Assembly (NCBI GenBank): GCA_017470715.1
Contig: JAFUYE010000028.1
Span: 1 to 44,181, forward strand
Source: Selenomonadaceae bacterium
Lineage (GTDB): Bacteria; Bacillota; Negativicutes; Selenomonadales; Selenomonadaceae
DNA: 44,181 bases
Direction of reading: 5' to 3'
The position numbers were made by a program, and so were the translations under genes. Position 1 is the first letter of the stretch. Each line of letters opens with the position of its first letter. The notes under the pieces are model-generated. The model was not told the DNA's origin. It was given only the letters and a program-made list of their open reading frames with translations, and did not search any database. This document shows, piece by piece, positions 43,145-44,181 of the stretch.

Positions 43145-43936
43145 TTAAGCCGTGAACTTCATTTTTTGCAACGCGCCGTAAATTTTTTCGGATAAATCGT
43201 CGGCGGAACCCGTCCACGTTTCCCGAACTTTGTCGGAAGTCGGCGGAAAAATTCTTTGAACGCGAGTCGGCGAACCGTCAAGCCCGTAATGCTTTTCGTT
43301 TTTGTCGTCCATGTCGCTGAGCGAATAGCGGCTGATTTCTCTGTTCGCGGTAGCTTTCTGCTTTTTGTACGACGGCAAGCGCGGTTCGTAAATGTCTTTT
43401 TGAACGGTGATAAGGCACGGGAACGGAACTTTCAACTTTTCGATGTCTTCGCTCATTTCCATATCAACGATTATGTGAGCGTCTTCAACTTTGTCGACAG
43501 CACGAACATTGCATACGCAGGGAATTCCGAGCTGTTCGGAAACTTCGGGACCGACTTGCGCGGTGTCGCCGTCGGTTGTCTGCAAGCCGCAAATTATAAC
43601 GTCGAACTTACCGAATTTGCGAATGCCCTGCGAAAGTGTGTAGCTTGTGGCGAGAACGTCCGCGCCGCCAAATTTTCTGTCGGTGATAAGTCCGCCTCTG
43701 TCCGCGCCCATAGCAAAAGCTTCGTAAAGCACCGCCGCCGCTTGAGGAGGTCCCATTGTCAAGACGCTGAGATTGCCGCCGTATTTTTCGCGGAGCCGCA
43801 GTCCCGTTTCCAAAGCGAACAAGTCATACGGATTCATTTTTGCATCCGCGCCGCTTCGTTTCAAAACGCCCGTTGCGGGGTCAACTTCGACTTTGTTGGA
43901 GCCGGGCACTTGTTTAATGCACACCAAAATTTCCAT
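43145..43936 (-). CDS. etfB: Electron-transfer flavoprotein beta subunit, LctB-like
   Basis: A 263-residue EtfB. It opens with EILVCIKQVPGSNKVEVDP and continues with NPYDLFALETGLRLRE, MGPPQAAAVLYEAFAMGADR, and VIICGLQTTDGDTAQVGPEVSEQLGIP, the conserved FAD/AMP-binding segments. Two ATGs are adjacent; I use the second (43936), seven bases after AGGAG, since family members begin with a single Met. It is first in the operon and pairs with EtfA to bifurcate electrons. Confidence 0.92.
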   Translation of the reverse strand: MEILVCIKQVPGSNKVEVDPATGVLKRSGADAKMNPYDLFALETGLRLREKYGGNLSVLTMGPPQAAAVLYEAFAMGADRGGLITDRKFGGADVLATSYTLSQGIRKFGKFDVIICGLQTTDGDTAQVGPEVSEQLGIPCVCNVRAVDKVEDAHIIVDMEMSEDIEKLKVPFPCLITVQKDIYEPRLPSYKKQKATANREISRYSLSDMDDKNEKHYGLDGSPTRVQRIFPPTSDKVRETWTGSADDLSEKIYGALQKMKFTA

Positions 43937-43958
43937 CATTGCTCTCCTGTCAACGTTT

Positions 43959-43986
43959 TTAATATTTTACTCGGTCGTTTCGTCAA
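43959..43986 (-). promoter_or_regulatory. Likely promoter of the etfB-etfA-lctD operon
   Basis: On the minus strand TTGACG, a 16-base spacer, then TATTAA, about 20 bases upstream of etfB. The short distance leaves little room for a leader. Confidence 0.5.
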
Positions 43987-44023
43987 AATAAAATTTGGTA
44001 ACGGCAAGGCGACATTAGGGGGC

Positions 44024-44097
44024 TGTTGGCAAATTAATTAACGTCAATCAGAGGCCGCACAGGACGTGGCAAATGCGCGCTGGCAAGCATTTGCGCC
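44024..44097. repeat. 74-bp dispersed repeat, copy 2
   Basis: Matches 37739-37812 with three differences in the same orientation, including the GCAAATGC / GCATTTGC inverted repeat. It lies upstream of the etfB promoter. Confidence 0.85.
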
Positions 44098-44112
44098 TCG
44101 CCCGCAAAAATT

Positions 44113-44181
44113 AATTAGGAATTAGGAATTAGGAGTTAGGAATGATAACGCGAAATTAATTACTAATTCCTAATTCCTAAC
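44113..44181. repeat. Heptamer repeats in both orientations, cut by the window end
   Basis: 44113-44140: AATTAGG three times and AGTTAGG. 44162-44181: the reverse-complement units CTAATT, CCTAATT and CCTAAC. The two arms can pair across a spacer of about 21 bases. The tract runs off the window. Confidence 0.85.

Overview
The window looks like a chromosomal stretch of an anaerobic Negativicutes-type Firmicute, probably near Selenomonadaceae. The evidence is mixed cell-envelope biology: Firmicute-like strong Shine-Dalgarno sites and frequent TTG/GTG starts sit beside an O-antigen ligase, an LPS-linked YrbL-like kinase, several Sec-exported proteins and an electron-bifurcating lactate dehydrogenase set (EtfB, EtfA with an N-terminal Fe-S motif, GlcD-type oxidase). 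The DNA is AT-leaning and rich in AAAATTTT-type runs throughout. The taxonomic placement is inference from gene content only.

Layout. 1-2834 (+): the 3' end of a PilB/GspE ATPase, an antitoxin/PIN-toxin module with an extra antitoxin-like gene, a glycosyltransferase and a methyltransferase-like protein. 2964-5222 (-): an exported protein, a small protein, a site-2 protease and a Nudix hydrolase. 5343-7044: three decaying genes (HxlR regulator, old-yellow-enzyme oxidoreductase, alpha/beta hydrolase). 7078-12580 (-): RNase III, O-antigen ligase, YrbL-like protein, PIG-L deacetylase and a GT4 glycosyltransferase, i.e. a surface-glycan cluster. 12684-14136 (+): larC, preceded by a promoter, a hairpin and a duplicated copy of its own first 63 bases. 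14152-14704 (-): remnants of ABC ATPases.

14791-32018 (+) is the accessory island and the most interesting part. Three different dynamin-like GTPases are followed by a large protein with a degenerate GTPase domain, Sel1/TPR-like repeats and a CFI-box-like C-terminus, then an unrecognised 460-residue protein. After these come genes resembling an Ssp-type DNA phosphorothioation system: a PAPS-reductase-like ATP pyrophosphatase fused to a 2[4Fe-4S] ferredoxin and a DUF4007-like C-terminal half, a 1396-residue P-loop ATPase, a small zinc-ribbon protein and a cysteine desulfurase. No SspE/DUF262-type restriction protein is visible. My reading is that sulfur modification of DNA (or another nucleic acid) is paired here with a membrane-active dynamin-like effector module, which I do not know as a described system.

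32137-37562 (-): six genes for exported proteins (CsgG-like, FlgT-like, three unknown, and a methyltransferase with a signal peptide) behind one good promoter. 37563-38260 has no gene and holds dispersed repeats and hairpins. 38261-40276 (-): a chemoreceptor with its own promoter. 40539-43936 (-): glcD/lctD, etfA and etfB, an operon predicted to oxidise lactate by electron bifurcation; larC (maturation of nickel lactate racemase) in the same window fits lactate use. The window ends in a second copy of a 74-bp repeat and a heptamer-repeat tract. Two families of 7-bp tandem repeats (AATTAGG and CTTGTCC) sit just upstream of start codons at several places.
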